Source: Ktedonospora formicarum
GTDB taxonomy: Bacteria > Chloroflexota > Ktedonobacteria > Ktedonobacterales > Ktedonobacteraceae
Assembly: GCF_016587355.1 (NCBI RefSeq)
Contig: NZ_BNJF01000001.1
Location: 3,687,721-3,751,720, forward strand
DNA: 64,000 nt
Reading direction: 5' to 3'
Positions 1 to 7,609 of the stretch are shown here, piece by piece (position 1 is the first letter of the stretch; each line of letters begins with the position of its first letter). The notes under the pieces were generated by a model. It was not told the origin of the DNA. It worked only from the letters and a program-made list of their open reading frames with translations, and made no database searches. The translations under genes were made by a program, and so were the position numbers.

Positions 1-303
1 AGGCATCAGCAACAATGCCAAAAGATACCAGCCAATGGAAAAACGCCAGATCGTATAGCGTTTGAAAAGCGCGACAACGCCTGCCTTTCCTCGTACCCAC
101 CATAACACAATGACTGCCGACATGGCTGGTGCAAAGAGTCCCAGGATTGAGAGGGGCTGGGGAGCCATGGGATTCAACGTAGCTGGTAGCCAGGCTAGCC
201 AGGCAATCACGAAACTAAGCACGAAGAAGATGATCAACTGGACGTGTACAGGGATTTTGGCTTTGGGAGAGACAGCCTTCTCTGATATTTCAGAATGTAC
301 CAT
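1..303 (-). CDS. CPBP-family intramembrane protease, N-terminal part (cut by window edge)
   Basis: The minus-strand frame from the ATG at 303 stays open to the window edge, giving about 101 residues. A short polar N-terminus (begins MVHSEISEKA) is followed by two hydrophobic segments, one containing IIFFVLSFVIAWLAWLP and one rich in LFAPAMSAVIVLWW. The FxxxxxxxWLxWLP, FAPxxxA and RxxIWRFSxxWY pattern is typical of the start of CPBP (Abi/CAAX protease-like) membrane proteins. The catalytic EExxxR and HxxxN motifs would lie outside the window. A GAAAGG ribosome site lies upstream of the ATG. The family call rests on the N-terminal pattern only. Confidence 0.6.
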   Translation of the reverse strand, partial: MVHSEISEKAVSPKAKIPVHVQLIIFFVLSFVIAWLAWLPATLNPMAPQPLSILGLFAPAMSAVIVLWWVRGKAGVVALFKRYTIWRFSIGWYLLALLLMP

Positions 304-329
304 AAAAAAAACCTTTCATACTGCAATAT

Positions 330-521
330 TTATTTGCTGTGGCGAATGGGCGAATATCCAGGCCTGAGCAACCCGTTCACGACAAATTTGATAACGAAGA
401 TAAGCGGCGTAGCGAGAGATATCAGCGCGAAGTATACCGAGAGAATTTTTTGCCGTCCCCATGCGGGCTGCGTGAATGATTGCTCTTTAGATGGGAGAAC
501 CCCTTCAGAAACGTGAGACAT
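330..521 (-). pseudogene. DUF998-like membrane protein, truncated N-terminal fragment
   Basis: A 63-codon minus-strand frame with a strong ribosome site (GGAAGGA, 6 nt before the ATG). One membrane segment (SLATPLIFVIKFVVNGLL) is followed by RPGYSPIRH, which is how DUF998 membrane proteins begin. They normally continue with SxLSLG and several more membrane helices. Here a stop follows RHSK and the next gene (the CPBP protein) starts 27 nt later on the same strand. I read it as a truncated remnant whose translation start survives. A real single-helix small protein is the alternative. Confidence 0.45.
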
Positions 522-668
522 TACGTATTCCTTCCCTCATGTTTGTCGAGTGCTGCGTGTCGTTTTATTTCTATCCATAAATATAGATTGCTTCTGTCGT
601 GCCATTATCACTAAATTGTCGTGATTCTGTCACAAAGTGTAAATGCCACAAATCTCATGATAGAATAT

Positions 669-702
669 GCACAATTGTGCTAGTAATGAGCGAGCTCATT
701 AC
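669..702. promoter_or_regulatory. Two adjacent palindromes, operator-like
   Basis: GCACAATTGTGC (669-680) is a perfect 12-nt palindrome. Two bases on, at 683-702, 9-nt arms (GTAATGAGC / GCTCATTAC) flank a 2-nt centre. The size and spacing suit dimeric repressor binding. They lie in the otherwise gene-free stretch 522-866, upstream of the minus-strand DUF998 fragment and CPBP gene. No other coding or RNA signal was seen in that stretch. Function is inferred from symmetry alone. Confidence 0.35.
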
Positions 703-866
703 GGACATTGAAGGTGTATAGCGAGCGCAATAGCATTGGCTCCATGCCGTCCTCTCCTGTTTTCCTGATCGAGCAGCGTGTTTTTGCTCCTACTTATCTT
801 CCCAGATGAAATGCTTGCGATCCATGTTCTTGTCGAACTGAGGCTGCTTCCGAAGCGGGATGAAAC

Positions 867-1262
867 TCAATTTGGCTTTCGAGGTCCTGGCGCATAAATA
901 GATGTGCTTGTTCTCTTCTGAGCAGCATTGATCACACGTCGAACCGTCTCATGCGAAACCCCATAATCACTAGCAACCGTGTGCAGTGGTTCTTGGTTCT
1001 CAACAACACGATGTATCACGTTCGACCATTCGGAACCAGGGATTTTCCATGATGGCGCGTCCGGTGCTGGGTGTTGGTGCGATACAGGAATGTCTACTAG
1101 AGTATCAAAGGTTTATTCAAATGGGGAGATGGATTGGGCATAATCAGCACTCGATTTCGGGGGAGAGATCAGAATATCATTGCGACCAGCAAACAACCTC
1201 CCAATGGGAATCAAAGCCAGGTGCGACCGGTGGTTCGTCGCCCGTCGGTTCCGTCGGTTCCG
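867..1262 (-). pseudogene. Helix-turn-helix ORF, broken copy (paralogue of the 4832-5224 ORF)
   Basis: Read on the minus strand, this stretch aligns codon by codon with the ORF at 4832-5224. Shared blocks are RNRRATNHRS, LALIP, GRxDIL, KSS, YAQS, WKIP, SEW, and a C-terminal HTH (VASDYGVSHETVRR against VALDYEVSYETIRR). One in-frame TAA replaces an Asn codon about 43 codons into the block, with no frameshift before or after it. No start codon with a ribosome site is evident. The first 30 nt are almost identical between copies, while later differences often fall at third codon positions, so both copies evolved as coding sequence. Confidence 0.6.
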
Positions 1263-1267
1263 CGATC

Positions 1268-1298
1268 AGACCCGCAATGGCGATGCTATTGCGGGTCT
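1268..1298 (+). terminator. Hairpin terminator next to the broken HTH ORF
   Basis: Perfect 11-nt arms (AGACCCGCAAT / ATTGCGGGTCT) around a 9-nt loop, followed on the plus strand by a moderately T-rich stretch (GTTTCTGCTCTT). It sits at the same place relative to the HTH ORF as the hairpin at 5216-5240, but with a different sequence. Confidence 0.5.
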
Positions 1299-1504
1299 GT
1301 TTCTGCTCTTCCCATCTAGAATCTGCCACGATCAAGTGCCCTCCTCTCCAGAGGAACCTGCTCCAGGCTACCATGGTTCAGGAGAGATAACCTGATCTTC
1401 GTCATCATCCTTGAAGCGCTAAGCTCTTCTTCCTGCTCTGATGCTCCTTCAAAACGAGTCAATTCCATGTGGTAATCTTATGAGAGAGCAGGAGAGAAAA
1501 GTGC

Positions 1505-1924
1505 ATGACAAAGAAACAATCACCATGGATGTTCGGTACATTTCGTTCAAAGCCAACCCGAGGTGGAGTACCAGAAGCCGTCAAAGCGGAAGTTAACACA
1601 AAGGCGAATGATCTCATCGAGACGGTTTTGAAGCCACAGCATATCCAGCTGCCACCCGATACTCCACAGTTCAATTATATCGCTGATCTGTATGGAAAGT
1701 GGCATCAGCGCTATTTCTATCTCTGTGCAACCTATCGCGTTCCAGATCCAGATGCCCGGGTAGCGAGTTTTGAGGTAAAATGCGCGCGTATGGAGTACTC
1801 GCGCGACAATCGCTTTCACCTCTCGTTTCCACGCCATACTGGGCAATGGGTAGAGTTGTATATGGACCTGCCATTAGATGAGTGCCTGGTATCTATCAGG
1901 GACGAGCCATTCTTTTTCCCGTAG
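1505..1924 (+). CDS. Conserved hypothetical protein, 139 aa
   Basis: Soluble protein with no signal peptide or membrane segment. The N-terminal 40 residues are basic and polar. From about residue 55 the chain is rich in aromatic residues (FNYIADLYGKWHQRYFYLC) and ends DECLVSIRDEPFFFP, which gives the look of a compact conserved domain. A GAGAGAAAAG ribosome site precedes the ATG. I do not recognise a catalytic motif and assign no function. It is the first intact gene between the two HTH copies and is convergent with the next ORF at 1978. Confidence 0.65.
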   Translation: MTKKQSPWMFGTFRSKPTRGGVPEAVKAEVNTKANDLIETVLKPQHIQLPPDTPQFNYIADLYGKWHQRYFYLCATYRVPDPDARVASFEVKCARMEYSRDNRFHLSFPRHTGQWVELYMDLPLDECLVSIRDEPFFFP

Positions 1925-1977
1925 TCGCGTAGCAACAGGCGAACCATGACAACGCCAGTAACATGATGGCATCTCAT

Positions 1978-2349
1978 TCATCGCCTTCGATGTTTCTTTT
2001 TCTTCGTTCGCTGCAGCAGCAATGGCCGTTGGTGCAGGAGTTGTGCCTGTTGCTGATGCTGTTCAGACAATAGGTGAGCGGCATACTCAGCGCGCGTGCT
2101 ACTCGTATTGGGAAGTCCTTGTCGTTGACAATAGGCTTCTAGTTCGTCCACATCAACAGTCACATCGATCGGATACATGCCAAGCTCCGCCATCTTTTGC
2201 TTGGTGTCCTGCAAAACCTGGTACCACTCCTGCCAGGTTGTCTCCAAATCACTGGCATCTTCTGCCGTAGCTAAGAGTCTGGCGTATTGTTCTGGTACGT
2301 AAACAGCGATGGCTATTGCCAGAGAAGGAGCGCTCAAATCTTTCCTCAT
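1978..2349 (-). CDS. Hypothetical protein, about 123 aa, basic C-terminus
   Basis: The reading frame is open to 2427. The ATG at 2349 is preferred because AGGAAG lies 8 nt before it, whereas the upstream ATG has no ribosome site. The body is acidic and amphipathic (LETTWQEWYQVLQDTKQKM, VTVDVDELEAYCQRQG) and suggests a helical domain. The C-terminus turns Gln-rich and then ends in Lys/Arg repeats (RTKKKKHRRR), which could be a nucleic-acid-binding tail. No family recognised. It is convergent with the 1505-1924 gene, with 53 nt between them. Confidence 0.5.
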   Translation of the reverse strand: MRKDLSAPSLAIAIAVYVPEQYARLLATAEDASDLETTWQEWYQVLQDTKQKMAELGMYPIDVTVDVDELEAYCQRQGLPNTSSTRAEYAAHLLSEQHQQQAQLLHQRPLLLQRTKKKKHRRR

Positions 2350-2700
2350 GGAGTTCGCTTCCTGTCTATCAGTCAGAAACTCAAGCGGTTTCACTGACTC
2401 CTCTTTCCCCTCTCGCTTCAAGGCCATTACAGCATATCACACAACATTGGGATCAGGCATTGGCTATCATGCATTTGGTTTTTGCCTCATTAGAACACAT
2501 CTTCCACATCTCGTCTGCTATGTTATAATAAGGGTATTCCCCCAGACAACCTGTGAGAAGCAACCTGGAGAAAGGGCAATGCTTTGCTACATGAGCGTAC
2601 AATGTGTATTCTGCTATGCGCAGAGAGGACGAAGTACCACGCAACAATCAAATGGGAAGCGTTTTTCTGCTTGTTTTGAGTGAAAGATAGGGAAGATCTC

Positions 2701-2964
2701 ATGTCAGAACGGATTAAGAAAGAAGACGTTGCTCGCCGATTGGCTACACGTATGGACACGGATGAAGCGACAGCGACAGCCTGGGTTGATGGCGTCATAG
2801 AAACATTGTATGAGGCTTTCAAAGCAGGAGAAAGTGTCACGTTGCCAGGTTTTGGCGGCTTTTTTGTCCGTCCTGAGCCAAAAAGCTGGGTGTTCAAGTT
2901 CAATCCAGGCCAGCGCCTGCGTGCGCTGTTTGGTTGGTCATCAACCTATACTGGCAAAAGCTAA
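2701..2964 (+). CDS. HU/IHF-family DNA-binding protein
   Basis: An 87-residue protein. The N-terminal half is the alpha-helical HU dimerisation region (KKEDVARRLATRM, ATAWVDGVIETLYEAF). It is followed by the family hallmark GESVTLPGFGGFFV, where GFGxF starts the beta arms. The arm region is short, and the C-terminus (RLRALFGWSSTYTGKS) lacks the usual basic PxTGE/K ending, so DNA binding may differ from standard HU. The ATG at 2701 is chosen over the one at 2680 because AGGGAAG precedes it. It lies 78 nt before the VOC/helical-repeat gene in the same direction. Confidence 0.8.
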   Translation: MSERIKKEDVARRLATRMDTDEATATAWVDGVIETLYEAFKAGESVTLPGFGGFFVRPEPKSWVFKFNPGQRLRALFGWSSTYTGKS

Positions 2965-3042
2965 ACGCTCAGAACAGTGAAAAATTCCAGAGGATACTCT
3001 CTGTATCAGGACTGCAATATACAGGTGAAAGGCGACTAAACA

Positions 3043-4806
3043 ATGACCAGGGCAAGTTGGGTCGAACTCTGTGTGAGCAACTTCGAGCAATCCATCACGT
3101 GGTTTGAGAACGTCCTGGGTTTTCATGTTACCGCCCGAGATGCCAATGAGTATGCGGAATTGTCACGTGATGAGACTTATATTCAACTGGGGGCAGACGA
3201 TACCCCATACTGGGAGACCGAGCGTTCACATCTTCTTTCATCAGGGCAGCGAGGCAGCGGCGTTGAGATTGTCCTTCTGGTAGAGAACATCGATGCCATT
3301 TATCATCAGGCACAACAGGCTGGTGCTGACATAGTGCGTCCACTTGCCGAGTATCCCTGGCACATGCGGCAATTTTGGGTGCGTCATCCTGATGGCTATC
3401 TCATTCGTCCGGCGCAAAAAATCCTCTCAATCCATCCGACGATCTATCGTCGTCAAGTGGCTGACGCTTTTCAGCGCGATATTCCACGTATTACGCAGGG
3501 ATTGCAAGCAGTAAAAGAGGTCGCCGGGAAATTGGCACAACAACAGGACTATCTTGGCGCGGCCACCATCTATGAAACACTGGTGACAGAAATCTTTGAG
3601 CAGTCTCACCTCTACTACGAAGAAGAAGTTGAATACGATGGCTACTATGAAGAAGAAGGGTACTATCCCGAAGAGGAAGGATTGGAGGCGTTTGTCACAG
3701 CATGTATTGAGGCGCTGGGCACCATTTTGGCGAACGAACGGACCGATCGAGTGGCGCGTGAGAAGAGCATCGAGGTGTTGTTTGAGATCTACCAGCATGA
3801 CTTGCATGCAGATGATGGGCACGGCTTTGATTCCAGCGCCGCTGATCAACTTGTCAGCTATACCACGCCACTGGAACGCCACACACTCGCAATGCGGATT
3901 CGCAAGATTCTGGGCGGAGAAGAAGAAGCACTCACTGGTTCACGGCGTCAAACCTATGGAAAGCTCTGGCTGGATCTAGAAAAAGAGACGCTCGACGATG
4001 AAGCCTACCTGCGCATCTGTCGCGAAACCGGGCGTACTGCTGACCTGATAGATCGGCTTTTGACACTTGGGCGCATTGGCGAGGCCACCAGGGAGATGCG
4101 GCAGGTTGATGATCTTGTATTTCTCAGATTGGCCGATCTGTTCATCCAGCATGGGCAAGGCGCTGAAGCTGAGCGCCTGGTGAAAAACCGTGTTCAAGAG
4201 AAACTGGCTCTCCACCTCCTGGAATGGCTGCAAAAATATTATCGGGACAGGGGGAATCTTGGTGCCGAACTGGAGATGGCCGAAATGGTGTTCCATGTGC
4301 AGCCACTTCTCAATCGCTATCGGGAGACACGCACTCTCGCCAGGAAACTCAATCGCTGGGAGACGCTTCAACCGCAGCTCCTCGCTTTTTTGGAGCAAGG
4401 CAAGAATACCACGCTCCTGATCCAGATTGCCTTAGACGAAGGGGACATCGATCACGCCTTGCAATTGCTGAAAGGGATGGCCAAGAAGGATAGCTACGGT
4501 TATGTCTATGAATCTTACGGCTATGGATATTATGGATTCGGCAACATTGCTCTCCAGGTTGCCGGATCTGCCGAAGAGACACGACCGCGTGAGGCCATTG
4601 AATTGTATCGGCAGCATGCAGAACGACTGATCGCTCAGCGTGGTCGTCAGAATTATCAGGCAGCTAGCCAGTATCTTGCGAAGATGCGTATGTTGTATGA
4701 AAGACTTGGTAATCATGAGGCATGGACAAGTTACATGACAGCGTTGCGCGAGCAAAACCGTAACCTGCGCGCGTTGAAAGAAGAATTGACGAATGCTGGC
4801 TTGTAA
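3043..4806 (+). CDS. VOC (glyoxalase-like) domain fused to alpha-helical repeat protein
   Basis: 587 residues with no signal peptide. Residues 1-130 form a glyoxalase/bleomycin-resistance (VOC) domain: WVELCVSNFEQSITWFENVLGF, then a second beta-alpha unit with VEIVLLVENIDAIYHQAQQAG and FWVRHPDGYLI. The rest is helical-repeat sequence of the kind I associate with the C-terminal part of SWIM zinc-finger proteins in related bacteria (Ala/Leu helices, YEEEVEYDGYYEEEG near 190-205, RVAREKSIEVLFEIYQ). There are two Tyr-rich loops (187-212 and 482-500). No SWIM CxC-CxH motif is present. VOC is normally a stand-alone metal or ligand-binding domain, so this fusion is unusual. Substrate unknown. AAAGG precedes the ATG. 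Confidence 0.7.
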   Translation: MTRASWVELCVSNFEQSITWFENVLGFHVTARDANEYAELSRDETYIQLGADDTPYWETERSHLLSSGQRGSGVEIVLLVENIDAIYHQAQQAGADIVRPLAEYPWHMRQFWVRHPDGYLIRPAQKILSIHPTIYRRQVADAFQRDIPRITQGLQAVKEVAGKLAQQQDYLGAATIYETLVTEIFEQSHLYYEEEVEYDGYYEEEGYYPEEEGLEAFVTACIEALGTILANERTDRVAREKSIEVLFEIYQHDLHADDGHGFDSSAADQLVSYTTPLERHTLAMRIRKILGGEEEALTGSRRQTYGKLWLDLEKETLDDEAYLRICRETGRTADLIDRLLTLGRIGEATREMRQVDDLVFLRLADLFIQHGQGAEAERLVKNRVQEKLALHLLEWLQKYYRDRGNLGAELEMAEMVFHVQPLLNRYRETRTLARKLNRWETLQPQLLAFLEQGKNTTLLIQIALDEGDIDHALQLLKGMAKKDSYGYVYESYGYGYYGFGNIALQVAGSAEETRPREAIELYRQHAERLIAQRGRQNYQAASQYLAKMRMLYERLGNHEAWTSYMTALREQNRNLRALKEELTNAGL

Positions 4807-4831
4807 ATCGATTTTTCCATAAGAAGCAAGC

Positions 4832-5224
4832 TCAGGCTTCCTTTTTCCTCTCCAGTATCCTGGCAGCACGAACAATGCGTCTGATAGTTTCATACGAAAC
4901 CTCATAATCCAACGCCACCTGTCGCAATGGCTCTTTGTTTCGCTCAACTCGGCGTAAAATTGTTGGCCATTCAGAAGGCGGAATTTTCCAGTGCGGCTCA
5001 TTTGGGCCTGGGTGGTGTTGCTTTGAGGGAATAACTACCGAGTTATCAAGGGCGTTTTCAAGTGGGTCGTCAGATTGAGCATATTCAGAACTTGATTTTG
5101 GCGTATAGACAAGGATATCATCACGACCAGAAAAAAGCTTCTCCAGAGGAATCAACGCCAAGTACGACCGGTGGTTCGTTGCCCGTCGGTTCCGTCTGAG
5201 ATCCCCAGTGGGACACGCCGACAC
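4832..5224 (-). CDS. Small helix-turn-helix ORF, uncertain start
   Basis: About 130 codons. The C-terminal third (EPLRQVALDYEVSYETIRR) is a resolvase/transposase-like HTH, and the first half is basic (RNRRATNHRS). The only in-frame start, a GTG at 5224, lies inside a hairpin with no ribosome site, so this may be the 3' part of a former larger gene or an ORF read from elsewhere. A diverged copy with an in-frame stop lies at 867-1262 in the same orientation. Convergent with the VOC gene (26 nt gap). A remnant of a recombinase or transposase is the best guess, not shown. Confidence 0.45.
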   Translation of the reverse strand: MSACPTGDLRRNRRATNHRSYLALIPLEKLFSGRDDILVYTPKSSSEYAQSDDPLENALDNSVVIPSKQHHPGPNEPHWKIPPSEWPTILRRVERNKEPLRQVALDYEVSYETIRRIVRAARILERKKEA

Positions 5225-5240
5225 TCATCGAGTGTCGGCG
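5216..5240 (+). terminator. Hairpin terminator between two HTH ORFs
   Basis: Perfect 11-nt arms (CGCCGACACTC / GAGTGTCGGCG) with a 3-nt loop, followed on the plus strand by CTTTTGTTTCT. The T-rich side shows that it terminates plus-strand transcription. The GTG of the minus-strand ORF at 5224 lies within it. Confidence 0.6.
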
Positions 5241-5249
5241 CTTTTGTTT

Positions 5250-5540
5250 CTATGAGGGCTTGTGCCTCATGGCTAACCGCCGAAGCGACTCGGGGTTGAC
5301 GCCAAACTGCTGAGCCACCTGCCTCAGCGATATCCCTCCGTCCAGGAGCCGAAACGCCTCTTCCCGCTGTTCGGGCGAGAGCTTCTGGCTCGTCTGCTGT
5401 TCGATGTCCTCCTGCTCAACTAACCGCTGGATCGTTCCCTGCGAGGGGCCCAGCGCGGCGGCGACCTTGCGAATGGACATCTCGGGTTGTTGCAAAAGTG
5501 CGATCGCCTCTTCTCGCTTCTGCTCCGCAATAACAGACAA
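5250..5540 (-). CDS. Small protein with two helix-turn-helix motifs
   Basis: 96 residues with two similar HTH units: REEAIALLQQPEMSIRKVAA...GTIQRLV, and REEAFRLLDGGISLRQVAQQFGVNPESLRR. Tandem HTHs like this occur in the N-terminus of IS630- and IS481-type transposases and in small DNA-binding proteins. The start is a TTG at 5540 with only a weak GGAA upstream, so the true 5' end is uncertain. It lies just upstream (minus strand) of the hairpin at 5216-5240 and the other HTH ORF. Possibly the orphan N-terminus of a transposase. The stretch 5541-5804 upstream shows no gene. Confidence 0.5.
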   Translation of the reverse strand: MSVIAEQKREEAIALLQQPEMSIRKVAAALGPSQGTIQRLVEQEDIEQQTSQKLSPEQREEAFRLLDGGISLRQVAQQFGVNPESLRRLAMRHKPS

Positions 5541-5804
5541 TGAAAATTATTCCGAGCGAGCACTTTTATTCTTTTATCCAGATTGTTTCTCTCCCTGAGA
5601 GAAGAACATAATCGATAGAGGGATTAACGTGAAACAAGCTACATAAGAGCCCTTGAAAGTATTGCTGACATTAGTAGTTGTATATGTTAAAATACCACTT
5701 ATTGCATCTTCTGCTAAGGAATATTCACAGATAAGTTGATTGTATTGCGTGGAATGTTATGCAGAAAGAGGCAAATGATGACTGTTTGACAAGCATACTT
5801 TAAA

Positions 5805-6224
5805 ATGATGATTCCTAGATCACGGAAAGCGTTGCAAGTTGCATGCGATATGCTTATAGATGAAGCTTTTGATGATCTTAAGAATGTTGCTAATGGAGAA
5901 GATGTTTCTGAGGCAATGCTCGGTTCTCAGCTTCCAGTCCACTATTTGCCCAAATACAGCTATCTCTTTTTGAAACAGTTTTTAGTTTGCATTATCACTG
6001 TTATTAGGAAATTAGCACAGCCAGAAGGGGCTGTATTTTCCTCTGTTGCCGAAGAACTAGCCGCCTGGCTTCTCATTCAAGAAGCAGAGGGAATCCTTGA
6101 AACAATGGAAGAGGATGGTGAAGAGATTGAAGAAGAAGCGTTTGAACCAGAAGAGGGGTTTGATTTTTTTGTTGACATGCTCTATGAAGATCTCGATTTT
6201 CAATTTCTCTATGACGATGCTTAA
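5805..6224 (+). CDS. Hypothetical acidic protein, 139 aa
   Basis: Mostly helical, with a moderately hydrophobic centre (YLFLKQFLVCIITVIRKLA) and a strongly acidic C-terminus (EEDGEEIEEEAFEPEEGF, ending DFQFLYDDA). Local DNA is more AT-rich than the neighbourhood. The ATG lacks a convincing ribosome site, and a TTGACA-like box lies close upstream. No family recognised. The low GC and isolation among element remnants suggest a recently acquired or orphan gene. Confidence 0.5.
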   Translation: MMIPRSRKALQVACDMLIDEAFDDLKNVANGEDVSEAMLGSQLPVHYLPKYSYLFLKQFLVCIITVIRKLAQPEGAVFSSVAEELAAWLLIQEAEGILETMEEDGEEIEEEAFEPEEGFDFFVDMLYEDLDFQFLYDDA

Positions 6225-6292
6225 TGACGATGCTTATGATGGTGTAGATCAGACAGAAGTGGGTGCATATTTAGTGATGACCTCATTATCTT

Positions 6293-6425
6293 TCGGTGAA
6301 CATTGTTTTTGGTAATGCCCAGTTCTTGAGCCACCTGACACATGGGCTTGCCACTGGTTCGTGCCAGACGGATGGTTTCTTGCTTGTATTTTTCTCAAAG
6401 GTTCGGTGTTTGTTTGCCGTCTTGA
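6293..6425 (-). pseudogene. IS3-family OrfA (HTH) remnant
   Basis: Minus-strand reading gives HRTFEK, then after a one-base frame change KYKQETIRLARTSGKP, then QVAQELGITKNNVHR. This is the N-terminal HTH of IS3/IS911 OrfA transposases (pattern RRKFTxEFKxEAVRL...GxSxAxVARELGIxxxxLxRW). Only about 45 codons survive, with no start codon, no OrfB and no recognisable terminal repeats. Confidence 0.5.
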
Positions 6426-6630
6426 CCACTCTCCTTTTGTAGAGTTCTCTTCCCAATTTCTATCTTGTACAAAAGCGGGTCAGTTATAGGTACGCAATAT
6501 CCCGATAGGTACAAATGGCAAAGATGGTCAATGCATTTGTCTCTTGTAGCCGAGGGATATCCTTATCCAGGGCTTTTCTATGGTACAATGAACCTGATGG
6601 AGGTTTCACATTTCCAGGAAGGAAGGCTCC

Positions 6631-7224
6631 ATGACCGCTTTATCACGTCGCCAGTTGATGAGTGTCACAGAGTACTTCCAACTCTGTAAAGAACACCCAG
6701 ATACCCGCTATGAGTACATTGATGGATATGTCACGATGCTTGCTGGAGAGACACTCAACCATGCAGCAATCGGCGCAAATATGTATAGTCTTCTGCGGAA
6801 CGCTTTACGGGGCCGATCCTGCCGAGCCTATACCTCTGATGCGTGTATCCAACTCTCAAAAGAACGCTACGTCTACCCAGATGCCACTGTGACCTGCAAC
6901 GAACGCGACCAAGGGCAAGTCGATGCGATTCTTTATCCCCACTTGGTTGTTGAAGTCTTTTCCCCCAGTACAGAAGACTACGATCGAGGCCGCAAGTTTA
7001 CGTATTATCGAAACTGCTCGACCATCCAGGAGTATGTGCTGATTAACGCGATGCAAGCATCAATTGAGGTCTGCCGCCGAGAAAGAAATGACCTTTGGAT
7101 ACTGCAATTATTCGGCCCAAACGATATGGTTGAACTGGTGACTCTTGGTATCCAATTTCCAGTTTCGGCAGTCTACGAAGGGATTGTGTTCTCAGGTCCA
7201 AATGATCGAAATGACCCGGCTTAG
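6631..7224 (+). CDS. Uma2-family endonuclease-like protein (DUF820)
   Basis: 197 residues, full length for the family. PD-(D/E)XK fold signatures are visible: YEYIDGYV near the start, YVYPDATVTC (catalytic Asp), HLVVEVFSPST (catalytic acid in VEV), and YDRGRKFTYYRN (the Lys and the family's KxxxY). These proteins are abundant in Ktedonobacteria and cyanobacteria. A nuclease role is predicted from fold, while in vivo function is mostly unknown. GGAAGGAAGG precedes the ATG with 5 nt spacing. It stands alone between an IS3 scrap and an HD-domain pseudogene. Confidence 0.85.
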   Translation: MTALSRRQLMSVTEYFQLCKEHPDTRYEYIDGYVTMLAGETLNHAAIGANMYSLLRNALRGRSCRAYTSDACIQLSKERYVYPDATVTCNERDQGQVDAILYPHLVVEVFSPSTEDYDRGRKFTYYRNCSTIQEYVLINAMQASIEVCRRERNDLWILQLFGPNDMVELVTLGIQFPVSAVYEGIVFSGPNDRNDPA

Positions 7225-7256
7225 AAACGCTCGTTTTACGAAAAGGGTAAAGAATT

Positions 7257-7555
7257 ATGAATGAAGCACCTTCAATCATCGAATGGGCCACAAATCAAGC
7301 GGCTCATTTTGTTAGCCCTTTGGGGAATCGTTGATAAAGTGTCGTCGATCAGGCTCATTGGATAAGCAAGACTTTTGACGAGGTTGAAAGTGCTTACCGT
7401 ATCGCCGCCTACCTGCATGATATTAGATATGCGCCAGTGGTAAAACAAGGCTTCATCCAATTGGCGGAGCACACCATTTGCGATCACTTGGTCGAGAACT
7501 TCTAGCCTCTCTCGTCGTTTACCATTCTGAACCTCAATTTAAAGCTAGCTTGTAA
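7257..7555 (+). pseudogene. HD-domain phosphohydrolase, decayed
   Basis: A good start (ATG at 7257, AAAGGG upstream) opens MNEAPSIIEWATNQAA, then two adjacent stops at 7332-7337. The same frame continues VDQAHWISKTFDEVESAYRIAAYLHDIRYAP, which matches the HD-family core AxYLHDIGYAP with Gly changed to Arg. Another stop and a frame change lead to LASLVVYHSEPQFKA, the family's VxxHSxA segment. Order and spacing fit a small HD metal-dependent phosphohydrolase that has lost function through stops and a frameshift. It begins 32 nt after the Uma2 stop. Confidence 0.6.
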
Positions 7556-7609
7556 GGCGAGGTTTCCGTTTGACACCGAGGCCTAAATAGTGGTGACCAA
7601 CGTTGGCTG

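Noticed and set aside
986..1390. 134-residue plus-strand ORF as a gene
   Set aside because: It is the complement of the broken HTH copy and crosses the hairpin; the minus strand shows protein-level conservation.
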